Shown piece after piece: positions 17,099-25,670 of a stretch of 64,000 nucleotides of DNA (its first letter is position 1; the number at the start of each line of letters is the position of its first letter). The stretch is from Chitinimonas sp036961565. Lineage in GTDB: Bacteria > Pseudomonadota > Gammaproteobacteria > Burkholderiales > Chitinimonadaceae. Location: the NCBI RefSeq assembly GCF_036961565.1, contig NZ_JBAMDD010000003.1:1-64000 (forward strand), in the 5' to 3' direction. The translations under genes were made by a program, and so were the position numbers. A model generated the notes under the pieces. The model worked only from the letters and a program-made list of their open reading frames with translations, did not search any database and had not been told where the DNA came from.

Positions 17099-18913
17099 CT
17101 AGCCTCCTGACGCCAGGGTCTCAGCCATCCAGTCATTGACCCGACGCTCCAGCAGATCCAGCGGCAAGGGCCCGGCCGCCAGTATCAGGTCGTGGAAGGC
17201 CCGCAGGTCGAACTTGGTGCCCAGCCGGGTTTTGGCGGTTTCGCGTAGCTGCAGTATCTTGAGCATGCCCACCTTGTAGGCGCAGGCTTGGCCTGGGTCC
17301 ACCATATAGCGCTCTATTTCCACCACGGTATCGCTTTGGGGCATGCCGGTGTGTCGGCTCATGTAGTCAATTGCCTGCTCACGGCTCCAGCGTTTGGCAT
17401 GGAGGCCGGTATCTACCACCAGGCGCACGGCACGGAATAGCTCGTCGCGCAGGCGGCCCAACTGATCGTATGGGTCGGTTTGCAGGCCCATCTCCCAGGC
17501 CAGTTGCTCGGCATAGAGCGCCCAGCCTTCTCCATAGGCGGTGTACCAGTTGTAGCGGCGAAAGCTAGGTAGGTCGGATTGCTCGCGTGCCACAGCATTT
17601 TGGAAGTGATGGCCAGGTACGCCCTCATGGTAGGCCAGCGTCCGCATGCTCCAGCGTGTGGTGCCCTTGATGTCGTGCAGGTTGGCAAAGAATACGCCGG
17701 GCCGGCTGCCATCGGTGGCGGGGGGCTCGTAGTAGGCGCCGGGTGCGGTTTGCTCGCTGAAGGCCGGTATGCGCTGCACATCGAGCTTGGCGGTAGGCAG
17801 GTGGCCAAAGGCACGGGGCATTGCGGCCTGCGCCTCGGCCAGGATGGCCTTGTAGTCGGCCAGTATCTGGGCGCGGCCGGCGTCTGTGTCGGGGTAGAGG
17901 AAGCGTGGATCGTCGCCCAGCTTTTTCATGGCAGCGCCGACATCGTCAGCTTTTTCGCCCTGTGTCTGCAGTATGCCTTGCATCTCTCCCTGGATGCGGG
18001 CGACCTCGCTCAGCCCTATGCTGTGTACCTGCTCGGGGCTCAGCTTGGTCGTGGTATGGCCGCGCAGCTTCCAGGCATAGTATGCGGCGCCGTCCGGCAG
18101 AGACCAGGCACCCAGGTTCTGGGGGTGCTGCCGGGCCAAGGTCTGGGTGGCGGTAATCAATTGTTGATACGCGGGATAGACCTGTTTCTGTAGCGCTGTT
18201 TTGGCCTGGGCCAGTAACAGTTCGCGTTCTTCGGCGGATATGGATTCTATGCCGCTGGTTTTGCGGGCCAGGTTTTCGTAAAGCGGGTTGCGCTCCTCAG
18301 GCGTGGCAATAAAGCGTTGCATATTGGCGACCGATTTCACCAGGGCGAAGTGCGGTGCCACGATGCCACGGCGCGCGCGCTCTGCCTGTTTGATACCCAA
18401 TTGCCCCAGCGTGGTCGGCATCGCCCGCAGCCGGGCAAGGTAATGCTCAGCGTCAATGCGGTCGTTGATCTGGTGCGTGCTCAGCAAAAAATTGGGCAGA
18501 CTCTGCTGCTCGCCCCATAGCTGGTTGACCGGGAAGTCGTGATAGCGAAAGCGTTCGCCTGCCAGCTCGTACTCCAGCACAGTCTGCATGGTGTCGTAGG
18601 AGAGTTGGTCGGCGGGGCTCAGGCTGTTGCGATCATAGGCCTGCAAGGTGGCAAGATTCTGCTTGCTGCGGGCCAGTTGGCGCGCTTCCTGGGCGTCGGA
18701 GTTATCGTCCAGCCTGGCGTTGTGTCCCCGCAGGCCCCAGGGTTCCAGCAGGCGCAGGTCCGATAGCGCCTGCGGCGAATCCAGCGCCTGTTGCAGCGAT
18801 ACCCGCTCAAAGAATACCCGTATCGACCACGGCCGGAACCAAATGGCATTAATGATCACTGCGCTGATGAGCAGTGCAGCCAGTATCAGGCTAAGCCAGA
18901 TTTTGCGTTTCAC
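17099..18913 (-). CDS. DUF885 family protein, putative membrane-anchored metallopeptidase
   Basis: A 604-aa protein with an N-terminal membrane anchor (KIWLSLILAALLISAVIINAI) followed by a long helical periplasmic domain of the DUF885 family. The signature HEGVPGHHFQ, with the later GEGWALYAEQL glutamate, resembles a gluzincin-type zinc site; many relatives are predicted carboxypeptidase-like enzymes. I chose GTG at 18913 because GGAG lies eight bases upstream; an in-frame ATG 15 codons earlier would add an unlikely N-terminus before the anchor. It is convergent with the mocA-like gene and stands alone. Confidence 0.88.
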   Translation of the reverse strand: MKRKIWLSLILAALLISAVIINAIWFRPWSIRVFFERVSLQQALDSPQALSDLRLLEPWGLRGHNARLDDNSDAQEARQLARSKQNLATLQAYDRNSLSPADQLSYDTMQTVLEYELAGERFRYHDFPVNQLWGEQQSLPNFLLSTHQINDRIDAEHYLARLRAMPTTLGQLGIKQAERARRGIVAPHFALVKSVANMQRFIATPEERNPLYENLARKTSGIESISAEERELLLAQAKTALQKQVYPAYQQLITATQTLARQHPQNLGAWSLPDGAAYYAWKLRGHTTTKLSPEQVHSIGLSEVARIQGEMQGILQTQGEKADDVGAAMKKLGDDPRFLYPDTDAGRAQILADYKAILAEAQAAMPRAFGHLPTAKLDVQRIPAFSEQTAPGAYYEPPATDGSRPGVFFANLHDIKGTTRWSMRTLAYHEGVPGHHFQNAVAREQSDLPSFRRYNWYTAYGEGWALYAEQLAWEMGLQTDPYDQLGRLRDELFRAVRLVVDTGLHAKRWSREQAIDYMSRHTGMPQSDTVVEIERYMVDPGQACAYKVGMLKILQLRETAKTRLGTKFDLRAFHDLILAAGPLPLDLLERRVNDWMAETLASGG

Positions 18914-19187
18914 GACACGATCTCCGAATGGGCATGGGGCAGCTGCGGCGAGCGCCATTGTGCCAGCCTATTATTGTGTCAGGCTATTGCGGCGCTTACG
19001 GTGTTGCGTCGGGGCTATTGCATTGCTTGCCGGTCATCCATCTGTCCTGTTTGCTGGGGTATCGATCGGCTAATACATACAAGGGGGCACCGCAAGTGGC
19101 GCCGCCGCACATGGTTGAGGGCGGCACATTGATAGCCACCCCGGAGGGCCTTGGTCAACCAGGGAGGAGGTACGATGGGAGCATGCC

Positions 19188-19871
19188 GTGCATGGCATTC
19201 TGGCAACTGGCTTGCTGATCTTGCTCGCGATGCCGTCATCGGCATCCACCGTGCTGCGCCTGGGGCGTAGCGAACAACCTTCGGAACTGACCGACCGTGC
19301 CGAGACGGTGCTGCGAGTGGCATACCAGCGTCTTGGCATCATCCCCCGGTTTGAACCCTATCCCCTGCGGCGCTCATTGGCACTGGCCGCCAAGGGCGAG
19401 CTGGATGGCGATACCATGCGCGTGGCCGAGCTGGCTGATGAGATACCCAGCCTGGTGAGAGTCGGCATACCCGTGGTGAGCCTCAGCGTGGTGGCTTACG
19501 GCTATGACGACTGCCCCAACCAGATCAGTTGGGCGCAACTGCTGACCAAGCGGCTGGTGCATGAGCGCGGTGTGCTGGTGCTGGAGCGCAGAACCCGGCA
19601 GGTCGCCGTGCTGAACTCTGCGGGTAATGACGATGCATTGCGCATGGTCAGCGAGGGCTTGGCCGACTATGCGGTAGGTGTGGGGGTGGAACTGGATGCG
19701 GCCAGGGAGCGGCATCCGCGTTACAGGCTCTGCAGGGTGCCCACGCCGGTTGAGCAAGTACCGCTGTATCACTATCTGCATGAGCGGCACCGTGGCCTGG
19801 CAGCCCGGTTGACGGGTGTGCTGGAGGCTATGCAGCGCAAGGGCGAGTTGGCGATTTCCCCAGCACCCTGA
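19188..19871 (+). CDS. Small secreted solute-binding-like protein
   Basis: A 227-aa protein with a signal peptide (hydrophobic LATGLLILLAMPSSAS). The mature part resembles a divergent type II periplasmic binding protein (RFEPYPLRRSLALAAKGELDGDTMRV; HRGLAARLTGVLEAMQRKGEL), as found in orphan sensors of the amino-acid binding family. The start is uncertain: GTG 19188 is the only in-frame candidate near a strong GGGAGGAGGT, but the spacing is long. An ATG at 19174 has better spacing but lies in another frame. No transporter genes adjoin it. Confidence 0.65.
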   Translation: MHGILATGLLILLAMPSSASTVLRLGRSEQPSELTDRAETVLRVAYQRLGIIPRFEPYPLRRSLALAAKGELDGDTMRVAELADEIPSLVRVGIPVVSLSVVAYGYDDCPNQISWAQLLTKRLVHERGVLVLERRTRQVAVLNSAGNDDALRMVSEGLADYAVGVGVELDAARERHPRYRLCRVPTPVEQVPLYHYLHERHRGLAARLTGVLEAMQRKGELAISPAP

Positions 19872-19929
19872 TGGTAAGGCGGTACGGCGTGTAAGATGAG
19901 GCCATCCTTGCAACCAAGCCTTTTCTGCC

Positions 19930-21033
19930 ATGAGCAATCGCGTTTGGGTGGCCAGCGCCATCCACAAGATCGAGGCCGATTTCAATCGTTCGGCTGATAC
20001 CCATCTGATCCCGCTGGATCTACCCGGCTACCCTGGCATACAGGTGTACTTCAAGGATGAGTCCAGCCATCCTACCGGCAGCCTCAAGCACAGGCTGGCA
20101 CGCTCGCTGTTCCTCTACGCTTTGACCAATGGTTGGTTGCACGACGGTAGCACGGTTATCGAGGCGTCCAGTGGGTCCACGGCGGTATCGGAAGCCTATT
20201 TTGCGCGGCTGTTGGGCTTGCCTTTTGTGGCCGTCATGCCGGCCAGTACCTCGCCGGACAAGATTGCCGCCATTGAATTCTACGGCGGCCGCTGCCATCT
20301 GGTGGATGATCCAGGCGCCATCAACGCCGAGTCGGAACGCTTGGCGCGTGAGACCGGTGGCCACTTCATGGATCAGTTTACTTACGCGGAACGGGCAACC
20401 GATTGGCGAGCCAATAACAATATCGCCGAATCCATCTTCAAGCAGATGGCCGAAGAACCGCATCCCATTCCAGACTGGATAGTGTGCAGCCCGGGTACGG
20501 GAGGGACCAGCGCCACGCTGGGCCGGTTTGTCCGCTACCGGCGCTATGCAACCCGGATACTCTGTGTCGATCCCGAGACTTCGGTGTTCTTTGATTACTA
20601 CCGAAGCGCCCTGGCGGGCAAACCCGATAACCAGCTGACCTTGCCGTGCGGTTCCCGCATTGAAGGCATAGGCCGGCCCAGGGTGGAACCCAGCTTTATC
20701 CCGCATTGTGTCGAGGCTATGCTCAAGGTGCCGGATGTACTCAGCCTGGCGGCCATGCGCTATGTCAGCGAACGGTTGGGGCGCAGGGTAGGGGGCTCGA
20801 CCGGCACCAACTTCGTCGGTGTGCTGTCGCTGGCGCAGCAGATGCAGGCTGAGGGTCGCAGCGGCTCTATCGTGACCATACTGTGCGATAGCGGTGAACG
20901 CTATGCCCACAGTTATTACAACCCGGCCTGGTACACCGAACGGGGCATGGATATCGGCGCGGCTGACGCACTGGTAGCCGCTGCCGTACAGGGAACGGCC
21001 TTACCTGCCTTGGCTGCAGCGGGTATGCGCTGA
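19930..21033 (+). CDS. PLP-dependent cysteine-synthase-family protein (Cds1/CysK-like)
   Basis: A 367-aa fold-type II PLP enzyme. Lys53 in HPTGSLKHRLA is the Schiff-base lysine; EASSGSTAVSEA is the substrate loop, CSPGTGGTSAT the phosphate-binding loop, and ILCDSGERY the C-terminal serine segment. It differs from canonical CysK/CysM in the SLKHR and SSGST motifs and is longer, matching the paralogous group that includes cysteine desulfhydrases. It most likely acts on cysteine or a related beta-substituted amino acid; the exact reaction is inferred. A true cysM lies 6 kb downstream. Confidence 0.85.
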   Translation: MSNRVWVASAIHKIEADFNRSADTHLIPLDLPGYPGIQVYFKDESSHPTGSLKHRLARSLFLYALTNGWLHDGSTVIEASSGSTAVSEAYFARLLGLPFVAVMPASTSPDKIAAIEFYGGRCHLVDDPGAINAESERLARETGGHFMDQFTYAERATDWRANNNIAESIFKQMAEEPHPIPDWIVCSPGTGGTSATLGRFVRYRRYATRILCVDPETSVFFDYYRSALAGKPDNQLTLPCGSRIEGIGRPRVEPSFIPHCVEAMLKVPDVLSLAAMRYVSERLGRRVGGSTGTNFVGVLSLAQQMQAEGRSGSIVTILCDSGERYAHSYYNPAWYTERGMDIGAADALVAAAVQGTALPALAAAGMR

Positions 21034-21117
21034 ACGGCTGCCATGGCTAGCGTCCGGCTTTCTTCGGGTGCAACTGCGAGTACATGCACCGGAATGCCCG
21101 CAGCTTGATCAAAGGCG

Positions 21118-24100
21118 CTAGACGTTGACATGCAATACCCTGCTGCCTTGCAGATAGACCTGGTAGCGTGAACGATAGCGTTCACGCAATTGGGTTCCCC
21201 ATTTTTCGCGCATCAGCGCCGCTTCGGCTTGCCATATAGGGTCGTCGTTTGCTGTGCTGCCACGGGTGGTGGAGGCATCGTGAGTGAGGCGGGCGTCCAC
21301 GGCCTGGACAATGCGCCAGCCGGCCTGCCGTACGGCCAGGCAGAAATCCACATCGTTGTAATTGACGGCAAAGCGGCAATCGAAGCCACCGGCAGCGAGC
21401 AGGGCATCGCGCCTGACCAGCAGGCAGGCGCCGGTGGCGGCCGATACATTGCGGTTGAGCAGGCACTCGTAGCGTTCGCCCCAACTGCGTAGCTCGGCGG
21501 CAATCCATTGTGGGTCGGTTTCTATGCCGTTGTGCTGCAAGCTGCCATCGGGGAAGAACAGTGTCGCCCCTACCACGCCTACACCGGGCAGGCGCATGAA
21601 GCGTGCCATGCGTTGCAGCCATTCGGGGTGCTGCACGGTGACATCGTCGTTCAGGAACAGCAGCAGGGGCGCTTGGCTGCGCTCGGCAACACGCTGATTG
21701 ATGGCTGCCCAGTTGAACGGGCTGTCGTCACGCTCCCAACTGATACGGGCATCGCCGGCGGCCAGCGCCTCGACGGCGGCCAACATGGCCTCGGTACAGC
21801 GGTTGGCAACAATGGTGATACGCAACTGCGGGTAGTCTGTCGCCTGGAGCAAGCCCGCCACGCAGGCTTGCAAACCGCCCATATTGCTATGTGTGGGGAT
21901 GATCACATGTACCAGCTCGCCGCTGGCCGGCCAATCGGCCAATATGCCAGGGTAGCTTTCGTCCCAGCCGACCTGGGCATCGCCTATGCCCAGCCGTGCC
22001 AGGTTTTCCTGCACGGCGGCCAGCGCAGCATCGTGTGCCCAGGGCTTGGCCGCGCGGCTGTGGGCAAGCGAGCCTGCTAGTGCGCGCCAGTCGTACAAGA
22101 CCTTGGGCAGGTGGGCTATCTGGTCTACCGCCAGCGCCGAACTGGCACGCAGCAGCAGGTCGTAATCCTGCGCTCCGTGGCTGGCCTGCCTGTAACCCCC
22201 CAGCGCCAGCACCTGCTCACGGCGGTATAGCGTCAGGTGATTAGGGTAATTGATCGAATGCAGCAACTCTGGCGACCAATCTGGCTTGCGGAAGACCTGC
22301 AAGGCGCGGCCAGACTCGTCTATGGTCTGGCTGTCGCTATAGATCAGTTGCAGGTCGGGCTGTGCCTCTAGCAGCAGCGCGACCTCCAGCAGGGCTTCCG
22401 GGTAGAGCAGGTCATCATGATCCAGCGGCACCAGCCACTCGCCCAAGGCCATCTGTATGCCTTCGTTGCTGGCCGCCACAATGCCGCCCTGCTCACGCCG
22501 CCTGTGGCAGCGTACCCTGGGGTTGCCTGCCTGATCACGTGCAAAATCGTCCAGCACGGCCAGCGTCTCGGCCAGGCTGGAGCCATCGTCGATCAGGCAC
22601 AGCTCCCAGTCGGCCAGGTGCTGGTTCACTACGCTGGCCAGCGTTTGGGTCAGGATGGCTGCTGCTGTGTTGTAGACCGGCAGGATGATGGAGAAGCGTG
22701 GCCTGCCTTGGGTCATCGCCAAGCCGGCCAGGCGGGCGGCGCTCTCCGTCGTGCCGGTTGGCAGGCCCAGCGCAGCCTGGGTGCGGGTCTGCCAAGACTG
22801 TGCCTCGCGGTTTTTCTCCAGTGCGGTGGCGAGCTGTTGCTGCTCATGCCTTGCTTTGGCCAGGGCCGCGTCCTTGCCATCGTGCTGCTGTTCCAGGCCA
22901 TCGACCAGGCTGGCGATGGCTGCCAGTTGCGGCCCACCCAGCTGGCTGGCTATCCGGGCTTGCACCACGGCTTGCCAGGGTTGGTAGCCCTTGGCCTGGT
23001 GGTTGCTTCGTTGGTCGCTTTCCAGGCTATCACCCAGCAGGCGGTACTCGCAGCTGATGCTATCCAGGTGGGTAAAGCGCCTCCCTGCCAGTACCAGCCG
23101 GCTGAGCAAGTCCCAATCCTCGTAGGCCCCCAGTTCGCTGTCGAAGCGCTGGGACTTGAGCAGGGACGAGCGCCAGACCAGGGCGTGGATGGGGATATAG
23201 TTGCCGACGAGCAGCCGTGCGGCATTGAAGGGGCGGTTCAAGGTAGCCACCACATGGCCAGTCTGCAGCGTGTCGCCCTGCAGCACGCAGGGGCGCAACT
23301 GGCAGCCGGCGTAGGCGGCATCGACCTGGCTATCCTGCTGCAATTCGGCGATCAACTGGGTGTAATGGTCGGGATAGACCACGTCATCCTCGTCGAGTAT
23401 GGCCAGGTAATCCCCTTGGGCTGCGGCGATGCCCAGGTTGAGGTTGTCACTGCGATTGCTTGCACCGGAAACGATGCGTAGCTCCAGCGTCTGGAAGGCG
23501 GCCAGTGCCGGTTCGTCGTCACCAAACCAGACCAGTACGACCTCCAGCATGGGATAGCGTTGTCGCTGCAGGCTGCTGAGCGCATGTTGCAATAGCGCAT
23601 TGCGGCTGGCGCGGATAATGACCGACAGCAGGGGGGGGTGTTCGAAGAAGCGTTGGGGCGTGCCATCCCAGTCGTATTGCAGGAAAGCTTCGGCATGAGC
23701 TGCGCCTGCTGCCAGGCCGCGCAGGCTGGCCAGGCTCTCTGCATGCCGGAGGTAGTCGTACTGGCACAGCTGTGAGGCATGGCTGCGCAGTGCGGCCAGC
23801 TTGCTGTTCATATCATCAAGCACCAGCAGGCGGTTGATGCTGGGGTTGGCCTGTATGGTTTCGTAAAACCACAGCTCACCTCGCCAGTGGCCCGTCAGCG
23901 CTGCCAACAGGCCTCGGCTGCAGCGGCGGTGATCCTCGTGCTGCTCCGATGGTGCAGGCAACAATAGCCTGTGGGGTCGGAAAACCTGTACTGCATCGCA
24001 ATAGGCCGCCTGTATGGGGCCAGATATCGGTATGGCGCCATCCGGGTAATGCCAGAAAACAATGTCGTCTACCCCCAGCAGGGCGAGACCGGCACGGCAT

Positions 24101-24270
24101 TCAGCCAGTCTGTCATGGTGCTCGCCTTTGGGCGGCAAGCCGGCTTCGCCATCGCTCAGTACGATGACCCTTATCTTGCTGCCCTTGCGCACGGCTTCTG
24201 CCAGCAGGCCACCGCAGCCCAGTATTTCGTCGTCGGGGTGGGGCGCAAAGACCAGGATGCGATCAGCCAT
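21118..24270 (-). CDS. Multidomain PIG-L deacetylase / triple GT2 glycosyltransferase
   Basis: A single 1050-aa protein with four catalytic-type modules. Residues 1-215 are a PIG-L (LmbE) N-acetylglucosamine deacetylase-like domain with the zinc motif HPDDE (11-15). Three GT2-type (GT-A fold) domains follow: about 222-450 (LLSVIIRAS, LDEDDVVYPDH), 505-770 (FSIILPVYNT, PLDHDDLLYPEAL) and 790-1040 (VHVIIPTHSN, FLNDDVTVQHPEWL). The DxD-like motifs are kept in all three. Such proteins build glycans on the cell surface, flagella or lipopolysaccharide; the acceptor is unknown. The start overlaps the acetyltransferase gene by 8 bp, and these genes likely form one operon. Confidence 0.9.
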   Translation of the reverse strand: MADRILVFAPHPDDEILGCGGLLAEAVRKGSKIRVIVLSDGEAGLPPKGEHHDRLAECRAGLALLGVDDIVFWHYPDGAIPISGPIQAAYCDAVQVFRPHRLLLPAPSEQHEDHRRCSRGLLAALTGHWRGELWFYETIQANPSINRLLVLDDMNSKLAALRSHASQLCQYDYLRHAESLASLRGLAAGAAHAEAFLQYDWDGTPQRFFEHPPLLSVIIRASRNALLQHALSSLQRQRYPMLEVVLVWFGDDEPALAAFQTLELRIVSGASNRSDNLNLGIAAAQGDYLAILDEDDVVYPDHYTQLIAELQQDSQVDAAYAGCQLRPCVLQGDTLQTGHVVATLNRPFNAARLLVGNYIPIHALVWRSSLLKSQRFDSELGAYEDWDLLSRLVLAGRRFTHLDSISCEYRLLGDSLESDQRSNHQAKGYQPWQAVVQARIASQLGGPQLAAIASLVDGLEQQHDGKDAALAKARHEQQQLATALEKNREAQSWQTRTQAALGLPTGTTESAARLAGLAMTQGRPRFSIILPVYNTAAAILTQTLASVVNQHLADWELCLIDDGSSLAETLAVLDDFARDQAGNPRVRCHRRREQGGIVAASNEGIQMALGEWLVPLDHDDLLYPEALLEVALLLEAQPDLQLIYSDSQTIDESGRALQVFRKPDWSPELLHSINYPNHLTLYRREQVLALGGYRQASHGAQDYDLLLRASSALAVDQIAHLPKVLYDWRALAGSLAHSRAAKPWAHDAALAAVQENLARLGIGDAQVGWDESYPGILADWPASGELVHVIIPTHSNMGGLQACVAGLLQATDYPQLRITIVANRCTEAMLAAVEALAAGDARISWERDDSPFNWAAINQRVAERSQAPLLLFLNDDVTVQHPEWLQRMARFMRLPGVGVVGATLFFPDGSLQHNGIETDPQWIAAELRSWGERYECLLNRNVSAATGACLLVRRDALLAAGGFDCRFAVNYNDVDFCLAVRQAGWRIVQAVDARLTHDASTTRGSTANDDPIWQAEAALMREKWGTQLRERYRSRYQVYLQGSRVLHVNV

Positions 24271-24886
24271 GGCTGGGTATCTCGCTCAGTGGTGCCAATC
24301 GCTGCAGATGTGTGTGCAGCCTGCTGGCCGGCCATTCGCTGGCATCGATGGCATAGCGGTGCAGATCCAGCCGCTTGCCTGCCAGCGTCGTGATTTCTGC
24401 CTGTAGCACGCCCTCTTGCCGTAGCGCCAGTCTATCCAGTAGTGCCAATACCCGGGTGTTCTCGGCCGAAACCAGGAAGATCAGCTTGTACAGGCCCAGG
24501 TGATGGAAAGCGGTGTGCATGGCGTAGTGCCAGGCCTCCCAGAAGGCCCGGCCGGTGCGATGCATATAGATGGCGAATTCCGCCTTGCCATTGAGCATGT
24601 CGATGGCCGACAGGCTCATCAGGCCTATGGGTTCGGTGGTGATGGCCGACTCAATGAGAATGTCCATCTCTATCGGTGGGTCGACCCGGTTCAGCCATTC
24701 GAAGCGGGCCAGGCGGCTGGCAAGGTCGGGGTAGAGCGTCTGGCACTGCGGTTGATAGTGGCAGAAGCCAGGCAGGGACATGGCTTGTTGCAGCAGCGCG
24801 AGGTCGGCCGCGCCTACGCGGCGCAGACGCGCATGCCTGCCCTGGTAAAGGGGCAGGCCGTCAGGTAGCAGTGCGGCGGTAGGCAA
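24263..24886 (-). CDS. GNAT-family N-acetyltransferase
   Basis: A 207-aa protein with the acetyltransferase_3 layout: an N-terminal LRRVGAADLALL, central TEPIGLMSLSAID, FAIYMHRTGRAFWEAWHYAM acetyl-CoA loop region, and LYKLIFLVSAENTRVLALLDRLALRQEGVLQ. It shares a transcript with the glycosyltransferase and may acetylate an amino sugar such as one exposed by the PIG-L domain; that is inference. The start appears to be TTG, directly at the stop of the preceding gene (TAA-TTG), so coupling is likely; a later ATG would truncate the domain. Confidence 0.75.
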   Translation of the reverse strand: MPTAALLPDGLPLYQGRHARLRRVGAADLALLQQAMSLPGFCHYQPQCQTLYPDLASRLARFEWLNRVDPPIEMDILIESAITTEPIGLMSLSAIDMLNGKAEFAIYMHRTGRAFWEAWHYAMHTAFHHLGLYKLIFLVSAENTRVLALLDRLALRQEGVLQAEITTLAGKRLDLHRYAIDASEWPASRLHTHLQRLAPLSEIPSHG

Positions 24887-25492
24887 TTAGGGTGCTGTGC
24901 AGCTGTCCACCGTGATTTCATCCAGTTCTGAATAGCGGAACTGGTTCCAGTCCGAGCCGTCTGCCGATTTGGGCCAGATCATGGCCTGCAGATAGAACTT
25001 CGTGCCCTTGATCCCTACCAGGCCACGGCTGGCCAATTCCGTCAGGTTGATGGAGAAGGTGATGCTGGCCGTGGAGGTGGAGGTGGTGGCACCCACTGGC
25101 GCTGCCAGATCGGTACCATCGTGGCGGAACTGTGCCAACAGGGTGAAGTTCTGCTGACCCACGCGGAGCTGGCTGTTCAGTGCCAGGAAGGCCGGGTCGT
25201 CCTTGTCGCTGGAGGCCGCAATGAATACCTGGTCGCCGCGCTGTACCCCCGTCACCACGGTGGACATGGCGGTGGCACCCGCATTGACGCAAATAGTGGG
25301 TACAACGCCATAGGCGGTTGATTCCAGCTGGAACTTGCCGGCCTGGGGTAATTCCACCAAGGTGAGTACACCGGTCGTAATATCGGTGTAGCTGGGGGTG
25401 ACCGGGCCGTTGCTGGCCATGGCTTCTTGCAGCAGCATGGGCAAGGTGGCGGCCTTGCCCGAGATCAGGAACGTCGCAAAGCGCTTCTTCAT
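24887..25492 (-). CDS. Unknown protein at the head of the glycosyltransferase operon
   Basis: About 201 aa from ATG 25492 (MKKRFATFLISGKAATLP). The N-terminus has a short basic and hydrophobic stretch without a clear signal cleavage site. The rest is Ser/Thr/Ala-rich with beta-type patterning and two cysteines, one at the extreme C-terminus (TVDSCTAP). It could be a surface or exported structural protein that the downstream enzymes glycosylate. I do not recognise a family. An in-frame ATG 12 codons upstream is possible, but AGTACATC before MKKRF and the N-terminal character favour the shorter form. Confidence 0.65.
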   Translation of the reverse strand: MKKRFATFLISGKAATLPMLLQEAMASNGPVTPSYTDITTGVLTLVELPQAGKFQLESTAYGVVPTICVNAGATAMSTVVTGVQRGDQVFIAASSDKDDPAFLALNSQLRVGQQNFTLLAQFRHDGTDLAAPVGATTSTSTASITFSINLTELASRGLVGIKGTKFYLQAMIWPKSADGSDWNQFRYSELDEITVDSCTAP

Positions 25493-25670
25493 GATGTACT
25501 CCGGTTGGCTGGGTGGCCGCCAGCGCATTCGCAGGCGTGTTATTTGGGATAGATGATGCGGGCCAGCCGGTCAAAGCCTTCCGTCGCCATAATGCCTTGT
25601 CGTACTGCTGTCATCTTGTGCGGGTAGCGTAGCGCCTGACTCTATTCACCATGTAAACAGGGAATTCACC

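Noticed and set aside
22417..23481. 354-codon plus-strand frame inside the glycosyltransferase gene
   Set aside because: Antisense shadow; the minus-strand domains are unmistakable.
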